The notes below the pieces were generated by a model. The model did not search any database. It had not been told where the DNA came from and was given only the letters and a program-made list of their open reading frames with translations. The translations under genes were made by a program, and so were the position numbers. 64,000 nucleotides of DNA from positions 62,001 to 126,000 of the forward strand of contig CAILWV010000044.1 in NCBI GenBank assembly GCA_903838055.1, in the 5' to 3' direction. Shown here piece after piece: positions 36,361 through 46,346 of this stretch. Position 1 is the first letter of the stretch. Every line of letters starts with the position of its first letter. The DNA is from an uncultured Bacteroidota bacterium (lineage in GTDB: Bacteria; Bacteroidota; Bacteroidia; Flavobacteriales; Flavobacteriaceae).

Positions 36361-36368
36361 TATATTTG
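36361..36368 (+). promoter_or_regulatory. -7 promoter box of the threonine dehydrogenase gene
   Basis: TATATTTG matches TAnnTTTG, 20 nt upstream of the ATG. Confidence 0.5.
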
Positions 36369-36388
36369 TATCACAAACAAACAAACTT

Positions 36389-37330
36389 ATGACTACCAAA
36401 ATATTAATTATTGGTGCTTGCGGACAAATAGGCACCGAACTCACCATGCAACTCCGTGCCGTTTATGGAAACGACAATGTGATTGCCTCAGATATTAGAA
36501 AGCTAAATAATGATATTGTCAACAAAGGTATTTTCGAGGTTATAAATGCTTTAGATTATAACCAAATTGAACATTTGGTTGAGCAATATCAGATTACAGA
36601 CGTGTATTTAATGGCTGCTTTATTATCGGCTACAGCCGAAAAAAATCCTGCATTTGCTTGGGATTTAAATATGAATTCTTTGTTTCATGTCTTGAATTTA
36701 GCTAAAGCCAAAAAGATTAAAAAAGTATTTTGGCCTTCAAGTATTGCTGTTTTCGGACCAACAACTCCAAGAGAAAATACGCCACAATATACCATCATGG
36801 AACCTACCACGGTTTACGGAATTAGTAAACAAACTGGCGAACGCTGGTGTGAATATTACCACCACCAATATGGTGTGGATGTGCGAAGTATCCGTTATCC
36901 GGGGTTAATTAGTTGGACTACCGAGCCAGGAGGAGGTACTACCGATTATGCTGTGGATATTTACCATAAGGCATTAGAAAAGGGCACTTTTGAATGTTTC
37001 CTTTCAAAAGATACTAAGTTACCAATGATGTACATGGACGATGCCATTAGAGCAACAATAGAAATCATGCAAGCGGATAACGAAAATGTAAAAATTCGTT
37101 CGGCTTATAATTTGGCTGGAATTAGTTTTACGCCTGCACAAATTGCTGAAGAAATTAAAAAGCATGTTCCGAATTTCACAATTACCTATAAACCCGACTC
37201 CCGCCAAAATATTGCCGATAGTTGGCCGGCATCAATTGATGATTCTTTTGCTAGAGAAGATTGGGGTTGGAAACACCAATATGAAATGGATTCGATGACC
37301 ACAATAATGTTAGAGAATTTAAAGAAATAG
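36389..37330 (+). CDS. tdh: L-threonine 3-dehydrogenase, short-chain (SDR) type
   Basis: 313 residues of the extended SDR fold. IIGACGQIGTELT (about 7-19) binds NAD, ASDIRK gives the NAD-selecting acidic residue, and YGISKQTGERW holds the Tyr/Lys active-site pair. It closely resembles the SDR-type threonine dehydrogenases known from flavobacteria, which oxidise L-threonine to 2-amino-3-ketobutyrate. Kbl, the next enzyme, is encoded 6.3 kb away on the same strand. It is not related to the zinc-dependent E. coli Tdh. Confidence 0.9.
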   Translation: MTTKILIIGACGQIGTELTMQLRAVYGNDNVIASDIRKLNNDIVNKGIFEVINALDYNQIEHLVEQYQITDVYLMAALLSATAEKNPAFAWDLNMNSLFHVLNLAKAKKIKKVFWPSSIAVFGPTTPRENTPQYTIMEPTTVYGISKQTGERWCEYYHHQYGVDVRSIRYPGLISWTTEPGGGTTDYAVDIYHKALEKGTFECFLSKDTKLPMMYMDDAIRATIEIMQADNENVKIRSAYNLAGISFTPAQIAEEIKKHVPNFTITYKPDSRQNIADSWPASIDDSFAREDWGWKHQYEMDSMTTIMLENLKK

Positions 37331-37483
37331 TATAGGCAACTTAAAAAATGAACCTTAAAGGAACATTGAAAAAAGTACTAAATAGAACATTTGCACCACC
37401 TGGTCGCTGTCGCTAGGTTACATGGGCTCAAATAATTATGTTTTTATATTAATGCGAAATGTCTTTTTGTAAAATCTATCATT

Positions 37484-37497
37484 CTATGTGGTTTAAA
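37484..37497. repeat. Remnant end of the MITE-like repeat
   Basis: CTATGTGGTTTAAA is identical to the right end of the elements at 23213-23488; no left end is present. The rest of the 245-bp gap between tdh and sodA shows no gene. Confidence 0.4.
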
Positions 37498-37520
37498 AAT
37501 CACATGCAATGAGTTAAAAA

Positions 37521-37562
37521 AACAAATCCTAATTAACTTAATAATTAGGATTTGTTTTTTAA
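37521..37562. terminator. Bidirectional terminator beside the superoxide dismutase gene
   Basis: AACAAATCCTAATTA and TAATTAGGATTTGTT form a long hairpin with A and T runs on both sides. It lies 14 nt past the sodA stop. Confidence 0.85.
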
Positions 37563-37575
37563 AATAGAATAAAGA

Positions 37576-38181
37576 TTATTTTGCTAATTCATATCTTCTA
37601 GTAACTTCTGCCCAATTGATAACATTAAAGAAAGCTTCAATATAATCAGGGCGACGGTTTTGGTAGTTTAAGTAATAAGCATGTTCCCAAACGTCCATAG
37701 CAAGAATTGGAGTTCCACCACATCCTACACCAGGCATAAGTGTGTTATCTTGATTAGGAGTTCCGCATACTTCTAGTTTTCCGTCTTTTATACAAAGCCA
37801 AGCCCAACCTGAACCGAATTGAGTAGCACCTGCTTTAGCAAATGCTGCTTTAAAATCTTCAAATGAACCAAAATCTTTTTCAATTGCCGCTAATAATTCA
37901 CCTGTTGGCAAACCACCACCATTTGGAGACATTACGGTCCAAAATAAATTATGATTAAAAAATCCACCTCCGTTATTTCTAATCGCCGCTTTTGTCATGT
38001 CTAGATTTTTTAGAATTTCTTCAATAGATTTTCCTTCTAAATCTGTTCCTGCAATAGCTGCATTTAAGTTAGTTGTGTAAGCATTGTGATGTTTTGAATG
38101 GTGAATTTCCATTGTTCGTGCATCAATATGTGGCTCTAAAGCGTCGTAAGCGTAAGGTAATTGTGGTAATTCAAATGCCAT
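37576..38181 (-). CDS. sodA: Superoxide dismutase, Mn/Fe type
   Basis: 201 residues with all four metal ligands: the first His in [13 protein letters not shown], the second in [11 protein letters not shown], Asp and His in [25 protein letters not shown] is another family motif. It disproportionates superoxide in the cytosol. GGG before the second His and the [13 protein letters not shown] loop favour manganese or mixed metal use; this cannot be fixed by reading alone. It is a single gene with its own promoter and terminator. Confidence 0.95.
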   Translation of the reverse strand: MAFELPQLPYAYDALEPHIDARTMEIHHSKHHNAYTTNLNAAIAGTDLEGKSIEEILKNLDMTKAAIRNNGGGFFNHNLFWTVMSPNGGGLPTGELLAAIEKDFGSFEDFKAAFAKAGATQFGSGWAWLCIKDGKLEVCGTPNQDNTLMPGVGCGGTPILAMDVWEHAYYLNYQNRRPDYIEAFFNVINWAEVTRRYELAK

Positions 38182-38217
38182 AATATATTTTATTTATGTT
38201 AGTACTAAAATTGATTT

Positions 38218-38248
38218 CAAATTTATACATTTATCTTTATAAAAGAAA
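38218..38248 (-). promoter_or_regulatory. Promoter of the superoxide dismutase gene
   Basis: On the minus strand TTTC (38248-38245), a 19-nt spacer and TAAATTTG (38225-38218) fit the consensus with one mismatch. Confidence 0.55.
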
Positions 38249-38270
38249 ACACTTTTTTTACATAAATCAC

Positions 38271-39716
38271 ATGAGAAAAAATATGCTAAAACTTAATGAT
38301 TCAAAAACGAGATTTGTATTGCTATTTCTTTTGATTGCAATTAATTCCTTTTCACAAACTTTTTTCAAATATAAAATTAGCAAACCCTATTGCGTTTTTA
38401 ATTTTATGGAAACATCAATTGGCTCCCACGGCACTTCAATTACATTAGAAGAATTCATTCAAGAAAACACAAAAAACGACATTGAGTTTAGAAAATTATC
38501 TGAGGAGTATAAAAAAATAAATTTATACAATCAGTTCAAATTTGATGGTTTTCCAGAAGATAGAAATAATTATGGAAATTCTTTTGATATTATTTCTATG
38601 AATGCTGTAAACTCCTCTAATTTAGAAGAATTCAAACAAAAAAATCTAGGATTAATAACCATTTCGGATAATGAAAAACTTTATGAAATATTAAAAAAGG
38701 CTGAAAAACTATATGATAAAATAATTTGGAAGGAAAGTGAAAAAAAATTAAAAAGCCAATTAAAAGAACTTTCAAAATACGAAAAAAGTAACGCTTCCAT
38801 ATTTCAAAAATTTAATCGTTTTTATAACTCTTCTTGGACAGAAAAAACTCCTTTTAACGTTGTAATATATCCAATTCCTGGCAGTAAAGGAAATACAACA
38901 GCAACGCCACACATCAATGCTTTGTGTGTAAGTATTTTAACAGAAGACAAAGATAGAATAGGGGCAAATGGAGTAGCACTTCATGAAATGTGTCATGTTT
39001 TATTTCAAAATCAATCCAAAGAAGTGCAAAATCAACTAGATAACTATTTCAAGGAGAATCAATCTATTTATTCTAAACAGGCTTATACTTATATTAATGA
39101 AGCATTAGCAACAGCTCTTGGAAATGGCTATGCTTACAAAGAAATGAATGGCAAAATTGATGAATCAGAATGGTATGCTGATGAAACAATAAATGGTTTT
39201 GCTAAGGCAATTTATCCACTAGTTGAAGATTATTTGCAAAAAAATAAAACAATTGATAAGGAATTCATAGACAAATCAATTCAATTATTTTCAGAAAAAT
39301 TTCCAAATTCAATTTATAACTATGCTCAATCCTTAAATAAAACAATAGTTTATTATGATGATTTTGAAGGAAATGAACTTGTAAATAAGTTGAGTAAATA
39401 TTTTCAGATTTCCAATATAAATCAATCCTCTCCAATCCTTCATCCTTATAGTATTGAAAGTATAACCAGTAATAATGAAAATCAATTCTTTATAATTGAT
39501 ACAAATCAAAATGAAACATTAAAAAGTCTTTCAGAATATTTTCCTGAAATAAATGAGATTAAATTTGAAAAAACTCCTTTAAATTTAAGTTTTATAGATG
39601 GAAAAAAGAGAACTATAATTATGTTGGTTTTAAACAATAAAAGCGAATTAGATTTAGAGTTGAAAAAAATGAAGGAAAAACAATTTTTCAATTCAAAGCA
39701 ATTAATTCAGAAGTAA
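38271..39716 (+). CDS. Secreted gluzincin-like zinc metallopeptidase, unknown family
   Basis: 481 residues from the ATG at 38271, with a signal peptide ending AINSFSQ (about residue 27). HEMCH (238-242) and Glu277 in INEALATALGNG, 35 residues later, give the HExxH...E ligand set of gluzincin peptidases. The flanking regions are Lys/Asn-rich and unrecognised, so no peptidase family is assigned. Translation could alternatively begin at the ATG at 38283, with little effect on the signal peptide. It is divergent from sodA and monocistronic. Confidence 0.72.
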   Translation: MRKNMLKLNDSKTRFVLLFLLIAINSFSQTFFKYKISKPYCVFNFMETSIGSHGTSITLEEFIQENTKNDIEFRKLSEEYKKINLYNQFKFDGFPEDRNNYGNSFDIISMNAVNSSNLEEFKQKNLGLITISDNEKLYEILKKAEKLYDKIIWKESEKKLKSQLKELSKYEKSNASIFQKFNRFYNSSWTEKTPFNVVIYPIPGSKGNTTATPHINALCVSILTEDKDRIGANGVALHEMCHVLFQNQSKEVQNQLDNYFKENQSIYSKQAYTYINEALATALGNGYAYKEMNGKIDESEWYADETINGFAKAIYPLVEDYLQKNKTIDKEFIDKSIQLFSEKFPNSIYNYAQSLNKTIVYYDDFEGNELVNKLSKYFQISNINQSSPILHPYSIESITSNNENQFFIIDTNQNETLKSLSEYFPEINEIKFEKTPLNLSFIDGKKRTIIMLVLNNKSELDLELKKMKEKQFFNSKQLIQK

Positions 39717-39744
39717 ATGAATGCCAAATTTGTGTCTAAATGAT

Positions 39745-39752
39745 TAAATTTG
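39745..39752 (+). promoter_or_regulatory. -7 promoter box upstream of the addA-like gene
   Basis: TAAATTTG matches TAnnTTTG, 46 nt upstream of the ATG. The -33 region is not clear. Confidence 0.4.
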
Positions 39753-39798
39753 AATTACATTTATCCAATTAAAATTATAACCCTTTCGGACAATTATT

Positions 39799-42700
39799 AT
39801 GACTATCCACAAACCAGCATTTTCAATATACGACGCATCGGCAGGCTCCGGAAAAACCTATACTTTGGTAAAAGAATACCTTAAAATTATTCTCTTAGCC
39901 ACCAAAAATGATGCGTACCGCAACATACTCGCTATTACTTTTACCAATAAAGCAGTACACGAAATGAAAAGTCGTGTGGTAGAAAGTCTGTCGGAATTTG
40001 CTTCAGACAATCCTTCGGAAAAAGCGTTATTGTTGATGCAAGATATTCATGCAGAAACAAAATTGTCTTTACCAGACATGAAGGTTAAAGCTAATAGCAT
40101 TATCAAAAATCTCATTCATAATTATGCTGCTTTTGATATTTCTACCATTGATAAATTCACACACAAAGTAATTCGGGCATTTGCTCACGATTTAAATTTA
40201 CCAATCACTTTTGAAGTTTCTTTAGATACCGAGAATCTTTTAACGGAAGCCGTAGATGCTATTATTGCGCAAGCTGGTGAAGATGAAATTTTGACCAATT
40301 TATTGGTAGATTTTACCATGGAAAAAACCGATGAGGATAAATCGTGGGATGTTTCTCGTGAAATAATGGATACCGGTAGAATGATTTTGAACGAAAATAA
40401 TCGCGAAGAAATCACCCATTTTAATACTAAATCGATTACTGAATTTACAGAAATTAAAGCTAAACTTGGTGCTCTTTCGAAAGAAATTGAAGACGAAACG
40501 GTTGCATTAGCAAACGAAGCATTAGAATTAATTGACAAAAACGGAATTGATTTAAAATCTTTTTCTGCAGGCCATTTTCCTAGACATTTGTTGAGTATTC
40601 AAGAGCGAAAATTTAACCCAGCTAATAAAATGTATCGCGAAGATGACGATATAAAAATCAATAAAACTGCTAAAGATACGGCTATTATTGAAAGTATTAT
40701 TCCCGACTTACTAGCTATATTGTCAGAGATTTATCAAAAATTTGAAAAGCAAAATTTCTATGAGGCGTTTATAAAAAATATTACGCCGCTATCATTATTG
40801 AATACCGTTAGTAACGAATTAGCTAAAATACAAAAAGAACAAAATATCCTTTCTATTGCCGAGTTCAATAAATTAATTAACGAACAAATTCAAAACCAGC
40901 CTGCGCCTTTTATTTACGAGCGATTGGGAGAACGCTACAAGCATTTTTTTATGGATGAATTTCAGGACACTTCTGAAATGCAATGGCAAAATTTGATTCC
41001 GTTAATTGATAATGCGTTAGTTAGCGAAGATATGGAAGGAGAAAGAGGTTCATTAATGCTTGTTGGCGATCCAAAACAATCTATTTACCGTTGGCGTGGT
41101 GGTAAAGCAGAGCAATTTATTGAGTTAAGCAAAGATAAAAATCCGTTTAACAACCCCGATAAAAATGCATTTACGTTAGGGACTAATTATAGAAGTTATT
41201 CGGAAATCATAGAATTTAATAATGATTTCTTTGGGTTTTTATCTAAAGAATTTGAAAACGAAGATTATAAAGATTTGTATCTGAACCATAGCCGCCAAAA
41301 AACTAATAGTAAGAAAGGTGGTTTTGTTTCTATTTCATTTTTCCCAAAAATAGAGGAGGAAGAATTAGAGGAAGATAGTTTGGATAAAAATGAACTCTAT
41401 TTGGAGGCTACTTTTAAGAAAATTGAAGAAGCAAAAACAAATGGGTTTAAGAATAAAGATATTGTTATTTTAACCCGAAAAAAATCACAAGGAACTGCCA
41501 TTGCTAATTTCTTAACTGAAAATGGTATTTCGATTCTTTCTTCTGAAAGTTTGTTGATTGGCTCGTCGTCGGAAGTACAATGTGTGGTTAACATTTTACG
41601 TTATTTAAAAAACAGTAACGATCAAGAAGCAAAAGCCAATTTCCTATATTATTTGGCTAATAACCAGCAAGACCAACTAGAAATTCATGATTTTATAGCA
41701 CAAGGAATTGGGCATAGAAACGAGAAGGATTTTCAGACATGGCTACTTCAATTCGGATTGGATTTTTCTTTTGAAAACAGCAGAAAAAAATCCTTATATG
41801 AGGCAACAGAAATTATCATTTCGAAAGTAATTCTTGTTGCAAAACGAAATGCGTATGTTCAATATTTTCTAGATATTGTTCTAGAACGCGATATTAAAAA
41901 CCAAGCAGGAATATCGGATTTCTTGAATTATTGGGATAAAAATGGAGAAAAATTGAGCATTCCATCGCCTGAAGGAAACGATGCCGTTCGGATAATGACC
42001 ATTCATAAATCGAAAGGATTGGAGTTTCCAGTGGTGATTTTTCCTTTTGCAGAAGAAGATTTCAGCCGAGGTCCGAAGGAAAAGATTTGGCTTAATGCCG
42101 ATGAAGAAATCGTTGGTTTGCCTAAAGCATTAGTCGATAAAAGCAGTAAAGTAGAAGGTTATGGCGCAGAGGCTTCCCAAATTTATAACCAGAAAAAGCA
42201 AGAAGATTTGTTGGATACAGTTAATGTGCTTTATGTTGCTTTAACCCGTGCCGAAGAACAATTGCACGTAATTTCGGCAATGAATCTGAAGAAAGATGGC
42301 GCTTTGCCCAAAAATTTATCGTCTTTTTTCATTGAATTTTTACAAGATAAAGGCTTTGAGGAAACGAAACTTAATTATGAATTTGGTAACCCCGAAAAAT
42401 TATCTGTTGACCATAAAAAAGTAAAGGAAACGCAAACCATTCCGCAAGTTGCTGCAACTTTGAATCCAAAAAACATCAAAATTGCCCAACGCGAAAGTGT
42501 AATGTGGAACACAAAACAACAAAATGCTATTGAATACGGTAATACCATCCACGAAATTTTATCTTTTGTAAAAACTAAAAATGACATTGATTTGGCCATT
42601 TCTAAAGCCATCGAAAACGGTTTGATTGTTTTTACCCAAAAAGAGGAAGTGTCTAAAACCATCCATGAAATTGTAAACCACCACGATTTGGAGGCCTTTT

Positions 42701-42951
42701 TCTCGGCAGGAACGAAAGTTTTAAACGAGCAAACTATCATCCAAAAAGAAGGAAATCTAGTAAAACCAGATAGAATGGTGCTTAATAGTTCTAATGAAAT
42801 TTATTTATTGGATTATAAAACAGGTTCTCATTTGCCAAAACACCAAGAGCAAATAGAAAATTATCAAAAAGCCATTGAAGACATGGGATATAAAGTGGTT
42901 AAAAAATCACTTATTTACATAGGAGAAGGGATTGAAATTGTAAATCTTTAA
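39799..42951 (+). CDS. AddA/RecB-like UvrD-family helicase with C-terminal nuclease
   Basis: 1050 residues. Superfamily 1A helicase motifs are Walker A DASAGSGKTYTLV (about 12-24), motif II FMDEFQDTSEMQW, GDPKQSIYRWRGG and motif V/VI regions MTIHKSKGLEFPVV and LYVALTRAEEQLH. The C-terminal RecB-type nuclease has PDRMVLNSSNEIYLLDYKTG (D...DYK). It should unwind and degrade double-strand ends so that RecA can load, together with the AddB-like protein encoded at 46347-49103. A lipoprotein gene follows after 3 nt. Confidence 0.9.
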   Translation: MTIHKPAFSIYDASAGSGKTYTLVKEYLKIILLATKNDAYRNILAITFTNKAVHEMKSRVVESLSEFASDNPSEKALLLMQDIHAETKLSLPDMKVKANSIIKNLIHNYAAFDISTIDKFTHKVIRAFAHDLNLPITFEVSLDTENLLTEAVDAIIAQAGEDEILTNLLVDFTMEKTDEDKSWDVSREIMDTGRMILNENNREEITHFNTKSITEFTEIKAKLGALSKEIEDETVALANEALELIDKNGIDLKSFSAGHFPRHLLSIQERKFNPANKMYREDDDIKINKTAKDTAIIESIIPDLLAILSEIYQKFEKQNFYEAFIKNITPLSLLNTVSNELAKIQKEQNILSIAEFNKLINEQIQNQPAPFIYERLGERYKHFFMDEFQDTSEMQWQNLIPLIDNALVSEDMEGERGSLMLVGDPKQSIYRWRGGKAEQFIELSKDKNPFNNPDKNAFTLGTNYRSYSEIIEFNNDFFGFLSKEFENEDYKDLYLNHSRQKTNSKKGGFVSISFFPKIEEEELEEDSLDKNELYLEATFKKIEEAKTNGFKNKDIVILTRKKSQGTAIANFLTENGISILSSESLLIGSSSEVQCVVNILRYLKNSNDQEAKANFLYYLANNQQDQLEIHDFIAQGIGHRNEKDFQTWLLQFGLDFSFENSRKKSLYEATEIIISKVILVAKRNAYVQYFLDIVLERDIKNQAGISDFLNYWDKNGEKLSIPSPEGNDAVRIMTIHKSKGLEFPVVIFPFAEEDFSRGPKEKIWLNADEEIVGLPKALVDKSSKVEGYGAEASQIYNQKKQEDLLDTVNVLYVALTRAEEQLHVISAMNLKKDGALPKNLSSFFIEFLQDKGFEETKLNYEFGNPEKLSVDHKKVKETQTIPQVAATLNPKNIKIAQRESVMWNTKQQNAIEYGNTIHEILSFVKTKNDIDLAISKAIENGLIVFTQKEEVSKTIHEIVNHHDLEAFFSAGTKVLNEQTIIQKEGNLVKPDRMVLNSSNEIYLLDYKTGSHLPKHQEQIENYQKAIEDMGYKVVKKSLIYIGEGIEIVNL

Positions 42952-42954
42952 ATT

Positions 42955-43533
42955 ATGAAAATAACATTTAAATTTTTCACCACTTTTTTATTTCTGATTT
43001 TTCTTTCGTGCTCAAAAAAAGAAAAAAGTGTAAAAGTTGTTACAAATGATTCTATCTCCAAGAAGCATCAAATTGTTGATTCAAGAAATGATTCAATTAG
43101 AAAGAAAACACTTTTTAAATTAAAAAGAATTTATGAGTTTGATAATTACCCAATTAAGTTGTATTCTGGGAATTTAGCAAAACCAAATTTTAAGAATGAT
43201 GAGTTTGCAAATGATAAAGAGTATATTGAATTTATAAAAAAGGGTTGTAAGGAAAACGGAATAAATTATGCAGGACATTATACTATTATACAAATGAGTT
43301 GTGGTTGTATGTGTGAGCACTTCTTTATGATTGATAGAATTACAGGTGAAATTCACAATGACTTTAAACCTGATCAAGATGGGTGTTATGGATATTTATA
43401 TAAAAAAAATAGTATTCTAATAATAGGAAACTCAAGCGCTTTTGTAGATGATAAGCACGAATATTACGGAGAGCCTTTTGAAGAACCTGTGTTTTATTTA
43501 TGGAAAAAGGATAATTTTATTCAACTAAAATAA
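42955..43533 (+). CDS. Lipoprotein, unknown function
   Basis: 192 residues. A lipoprotein signal (TTFLFLIFLSC, Cys about residue 20) is followed by a Lys/Ser-rich linker and a domain with MSCGCMCEHFFMIDRITGEI at about 118-137, where four cysteines could bind a metal or form disulfides. It begins 3 nt after the addA-like gene, probably by chance grouping in one transcript. No family recognised. Confidence 0.65.
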   Translation: MKITFKFFTTFLFLIFLSCSKKEKSVKVVTNDSISKKHQIVDSRNDSIRKKTLFKLKRIYEFDNYPIKLYSGNLAKPNFKNDEFANDKEYIEFIKKGCKENGINYAGHYTIIQMSCGCMCEHFFMIDRITGEIHNDFKPDQDGCYGYLYKKNSILIIGNSSAFVDDKHEYYGEPFEEPVFYLWKKDNFIQLK

Positions 43534-43535
43534 GA

Positions 43536-43567
43536 CCTTTGCGACTTAGTGCCTTCGTGGCAATTAA
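43536..43567. repeat. Fragment of a dispersed intergenic repeat
   Basis: CCTTTGCGACTTAGTGCCTT followed by CGTGGCAATTAAC resembles a short repeat common between genes in flavobacteria. Only one copy is in the window. Confidence 0.35.
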
Positions 43568-43589
43568 CAAAAACAAAACAAACTAAAAT

Positions 43590-44780
43590 ATGTACGGAAA
43601 GATTCAACAACATTTGCAAAACGAGTTGCAAACTATTCAGGATAATGGCATTTTTAAACGTGAACGCATTATTACTTCTCCGCAAGGAGCAGAAATCACT
43701 GTTAATGGAGAAACCGTTTTAAATTTTTGTGCCAATAATTATTTAGGATTATCCTCACATCCCGAAGTGATTCAGTCTGCTAAAGACGCATTAGATTCGC
43801 ATGGATTCGGAATGTCATCGGTGCGTTTCATCTGTGGAACCCAGGATATTCATAAAACTTTAGAAAAAAAGATAGCCGATTTCTACGGAATGGAAGACAC
43901 TATATTGTATGCTGCTGCTTTTGATGCTAATGGAGGCGTTTTCGAACCATTATTAGGAGAAGAAGATTGTATTATTTCGGATAGTTTGAATCATGCTTCT
44001 ATTATTGATGGGGTTCGTTTATGTAAAGCAGCACGTTACCGTTATGAAAATTCCAATATGGAAGATTTAGAACAACAATTGATTAAAGCAACTGAAGCTG
44101 GACATCGTTTTAAACTAATTGTTACGGATGGAGTATTTTCTATGGACGGATTAGTAGCTCCATTAGATAAAATTTGTGATTTAGCAGATAAATACGATGC
44201 TTTAGTAATGGTAGACGAATGCCACGCTGCAGGTTTTATCGGTGCAACAGGAAAAGGTACGCCTGAAGCAAAAGGAGTAATGGGACGTGTTGACATTATA
44301 ACTGGAACTTTAGGAAAAGCCCTTGGAGGCGCTATGGGTGGTTATACAACTGCCAAAAAAGAAATTATTGAAATACTTAGACAACGATCACGTCCGTATT
44401 TATTTTCCAATTCTTTAGCACCTGCTATTGTTGGCGCCTCTATAAAGGTATTTGAACTTTTAGAAAAAGATACTACTTTAAGAGATAAATTGGAGTGGAA
44501 TACTAATTATTTCAAAGCAGGATTGCGCGCAGCAGGAATTGATTTTATTGATGGCGATTCTGCAATTGTTCCAGTAATGTTATACGACGCTAAACTTTCG
44601 CAAGTTATGGCAGATGAGCTATTAAAGAAAGGGATATATGTTATTGGGTTCTTTTATCCTGTAGTTCCAAAGGATAAGGCGAGGATACGAGTTCAGCTTT
44701 CTGCTGCTCATACTAAAGAACATTTAGACCTTGCAATAAAAGCATTTACAGAAGTAGGTAAGTCCTTAAAAATCATATAA
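43590..44780 (+). CDS. kbl: Glycine C-acetyltransferase (2-amino-3-ketobutyrate CoA ligase)
   Basis: 396 residues, PLP-dependent alpha-oxoamine synthase family. [27 protein letters not shown], and the Schiff-base lysine in [15 protein letters not shown] are visible. It cleaves 2-amino-3-ketobutyrate with CoA to glycine and acetyl-CoA, completing threonine breakdown after Tdh (36389-37330). Length is normal. It has no obvious operon partner. Confidence 0.96.
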   Translation: MYGKIQQHLQNELQTIQDNGIFKRERIITSPQGAEITVNGETVLNFCANNYLGLSSHPEVIQSAKDALDSHGFGMSSVRFICGTQDIHKTLEKKIADFYGMEDTILYAAAFDANGGVFEPLLGEEDCIISDSLNHASIIDGVRLCKAARYRYENSNMEDLEQQLIKATEAGHRFKLIVTDGVFSMDGLVAPLDKICDLADKYDALVMVDECHAAGFIGATGKGTPEAKGVMGRVDIITGTLGKALGGAMGGYTTAKKEIIEILRQRSRPYLFSNSLAPAIVGASIKVFELLEKDTTLRDKLEWNTNYFKAGLRAAGIDFIDGDSAIVPVMLYDAKLSQVMADELLKKGIYVIGFFYPVVPKDKARIRVQLSAAHTKEHLDLAIKAFTEVGKSLKII

Positions 44781-44802
44781 TGTAGAATTTTAGCTCTAAC
44801 AT

Positions 44803-44833
44803 TTTGATAATTCATTTATTGGTATTACTTTTG
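44803..44833 (+). promoter_or_regulatory. Consensus promoter of the ompA-like gene
   Basis: TTTG (44803-44806), a spacer of exactly 19 nt and TACTTTTG (44826-44833) match TTTG-N19-TAnnTTTG with no mismatch, the best promoter in the window, as expected for an abundant outer membrane protein. Confidence 0.8.
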
Positions 44834-44868
44834 CATCATTATATATTTATAATCTAACAAAACTAAGT

Positions 44869-46284
44869 ATGAAACATCTTAACAAATTAGTTGCTTTATT
44901 GATGCTTTTGGGACTAAGTTCTCAAGCACAAGACAGTGACAACACATGGGCTATTTCGTTTGGATCAAACGCAGTAGACGGAGGCAGAGTAAGTGCTGCA
45001 TCAAGCATTAAAGATCAATTTTCTCAGTATTTTGACGCTAAAGGTTATTGGAGTATTTTACCTTCAGTATCTACTCTTACAGTATCTAAATATGTTGGAG
45101 ACAACTTTACTTTTGGAGTAACAGGTTCTGTAAACAAAATGAGTAAACTTGTAGGGGATAGAATTTATAATTCAGAAGCAAACATTTCTACTTATCCAGT
45201 AACTAATCCTGGAGATTTAATGTATTATGGAGTAGATGGTGTTGTAAAATACAGCTTCATGTCTTTAATTAAATCTAGTACATTTGAGCCTTCTGCACAT
45301 ATTGGTGGAGGTTACACATGGTTAGGTGATTCTTCTGCTGGAACAATCAACGGTGGATTTGGATTAACTTATTGGTTATCTAAACAAGTTGGTTTATCTT
45401 GGAATTCAACTTACAAATATTCATTTGATGATTCAAGAAATCCTAAATTTGATGTACCAACTCATATGTTACATTCAGCAGGTCTTATTTTCAAATTTGG
45501 AGCTAAAGATGCTGATGGAGACGGAATCTACGATCGTTTAGATGCTTGTCCTAATAATGCAGGTCCAAAAGAATTTAACGGATGTCCTGATACTGATGGT
45601 GATAAAATCATCGACAAAGATGATGCTTGTCCTGAAGTTGCTGGTATTGCTGCTTTCAATGGTTGTCCTGATACAGATGGTGATGGTGTTGCTGATAAAG
45701 ACGATGCTTGTCCTGAAGTTGCTGGAGTTAAAACATTAGGTGGTTGTCCAGACGCTGACGGAGATGGTATTGCTGACAAAGCAGACAAATGTCCACAAGT
45801 TAAAGGTCCTAAAGAAAATGGTGGTTGTCCTTGGCCAGATAGAGATGGAGATAAAGTTCTTGATAAAGACGACAAATGTCCAGATGTTGCTGGAACTGTA
45901 GCTAATCAAGGTTGTCCAGATGTAACTGATGAAGCTATCAAAAAATTGAATGACTATGCTAAAACTATCTTATTTGATAGCGGTAAAGCTTCATTCCAAA
46001 AACAAACTTTCCCAGTATTACAATCAATAACTGCTATATTAAAAGAATATCCAAGCGCTAAATTTAGCATTGAAGGACATACTGATAATACAGGTACAGA
46101 AGCTACTAATCAAAAATTATCTGAAGAAAGAGCTGGTGCTGTAAAAGGTTATTTAATTGAAAATGGAATTGCTGCTGATAGATTAGCTTCAGCTGGTTTT
46201 GGTCAAACTAAACCAATTGATTCTAATAAAACTAAAGAAGGTAAAGCTAACAACAGAAGAGTTGAAGTGAAATTAGTAAAATAA
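44869..46284 (+). CDS. OmpA family protein with thrombospondin type 3 repeats
   Basis: 471 residues. A signal peptide ends LSSQAQ (about residue 21). An eight-strand-type outer-membrane barrel covers about 22-200. Five TSP3 repeats at about 205-350 contain [30 protein letters not shown] and similar Asp-rich loops that bind calcium. The C-terminal OmpA domain (about 360-471) binds peptidoglycan: [30 protein letters not shown] and NRRVEV. It links the outer membrane to the wall. It is a single gene with a consensus promoter and a strong terminator. Confidence 0.95.
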   Translation: MKHLNKLVALLMLLGLSSQAQDSDNTWAISFGSNAVDGGRVSAASSIKDQFSQYFDAKGYWSILPSVSTLTVSKYVGDNFTFGVTGSVNKMSKLVGDRIYNSEANISTYPVTNPGDLMYYGVDGVVKYSFMSLIKSSTFEPSAHIGGGYTWLGDSSAGTINGGFGLTYWLSKQVGLSWNSTYKYSFDDSRNPKFDVPTHMLHSAGLIFKFGAKDADGDGIYDRLDACPNNAGPKEFNGCPDTDGDKIIDKDDACPEVAGIAAFNGCPDTDGDGVADKDDACPEVAGVKTLGGCPDADGDGIADKADKCPQVKGPKENGGCPWPDRDGDKVLDKDDKCPDVAGTVANQGCPDVTDEAIKKLNDYAKTILFDSGKASFQKQTFPVLQSITAILKEYPSAKFSIEGHTDNTGTEATNQKLSEERAGAVKGYLIENGIAADRLASAGFGQTKPIDSNKTKEGKANNRRVEVKLVK

Positions 46285-46303
46285 TTTCTACCAAAATATT
46301 TTT

Positions 46304-46335
46304 AAAAACGCCCCGATATTCGGGGCGTTTTTTTT
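46304..46335 (+). terminator. Terminator of the ompA-like gene
   Basis: AAAACGCCCCG and CGGGGCGTTTT form a GC-rich hairpin followed by a T run, 20 nt past the stop. Confidence 0.92.
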
Positions 46336-46346
46336 ATATTTATCCA

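Noticed and set aside
37386..37430. ACCTGGTCGCTGTCGCTAGGT imperfect palindrome between tdh and sodA
   Set aside because: Slightly GC-richer than its surroundings and partly symmetrical, but no second copy or partner was found, so it is not listed as an element.
45528..45875. Open frame on the minus strand across the TSP3 repeats of the OmpA-like gene
   Set aside because: It is a mirror of the repetitive Asp/Gly codons. Its Ser/Pro-rich product has no promoter or family, and the plus strand gene is certain.
45505..45920. Short regular repeats resembling a CRISPR array
   Set aside because: The repeats are the in-frame calcium-binding TSP3 units (DxDGDG...DKDDACP), with no fixed-length spacers.
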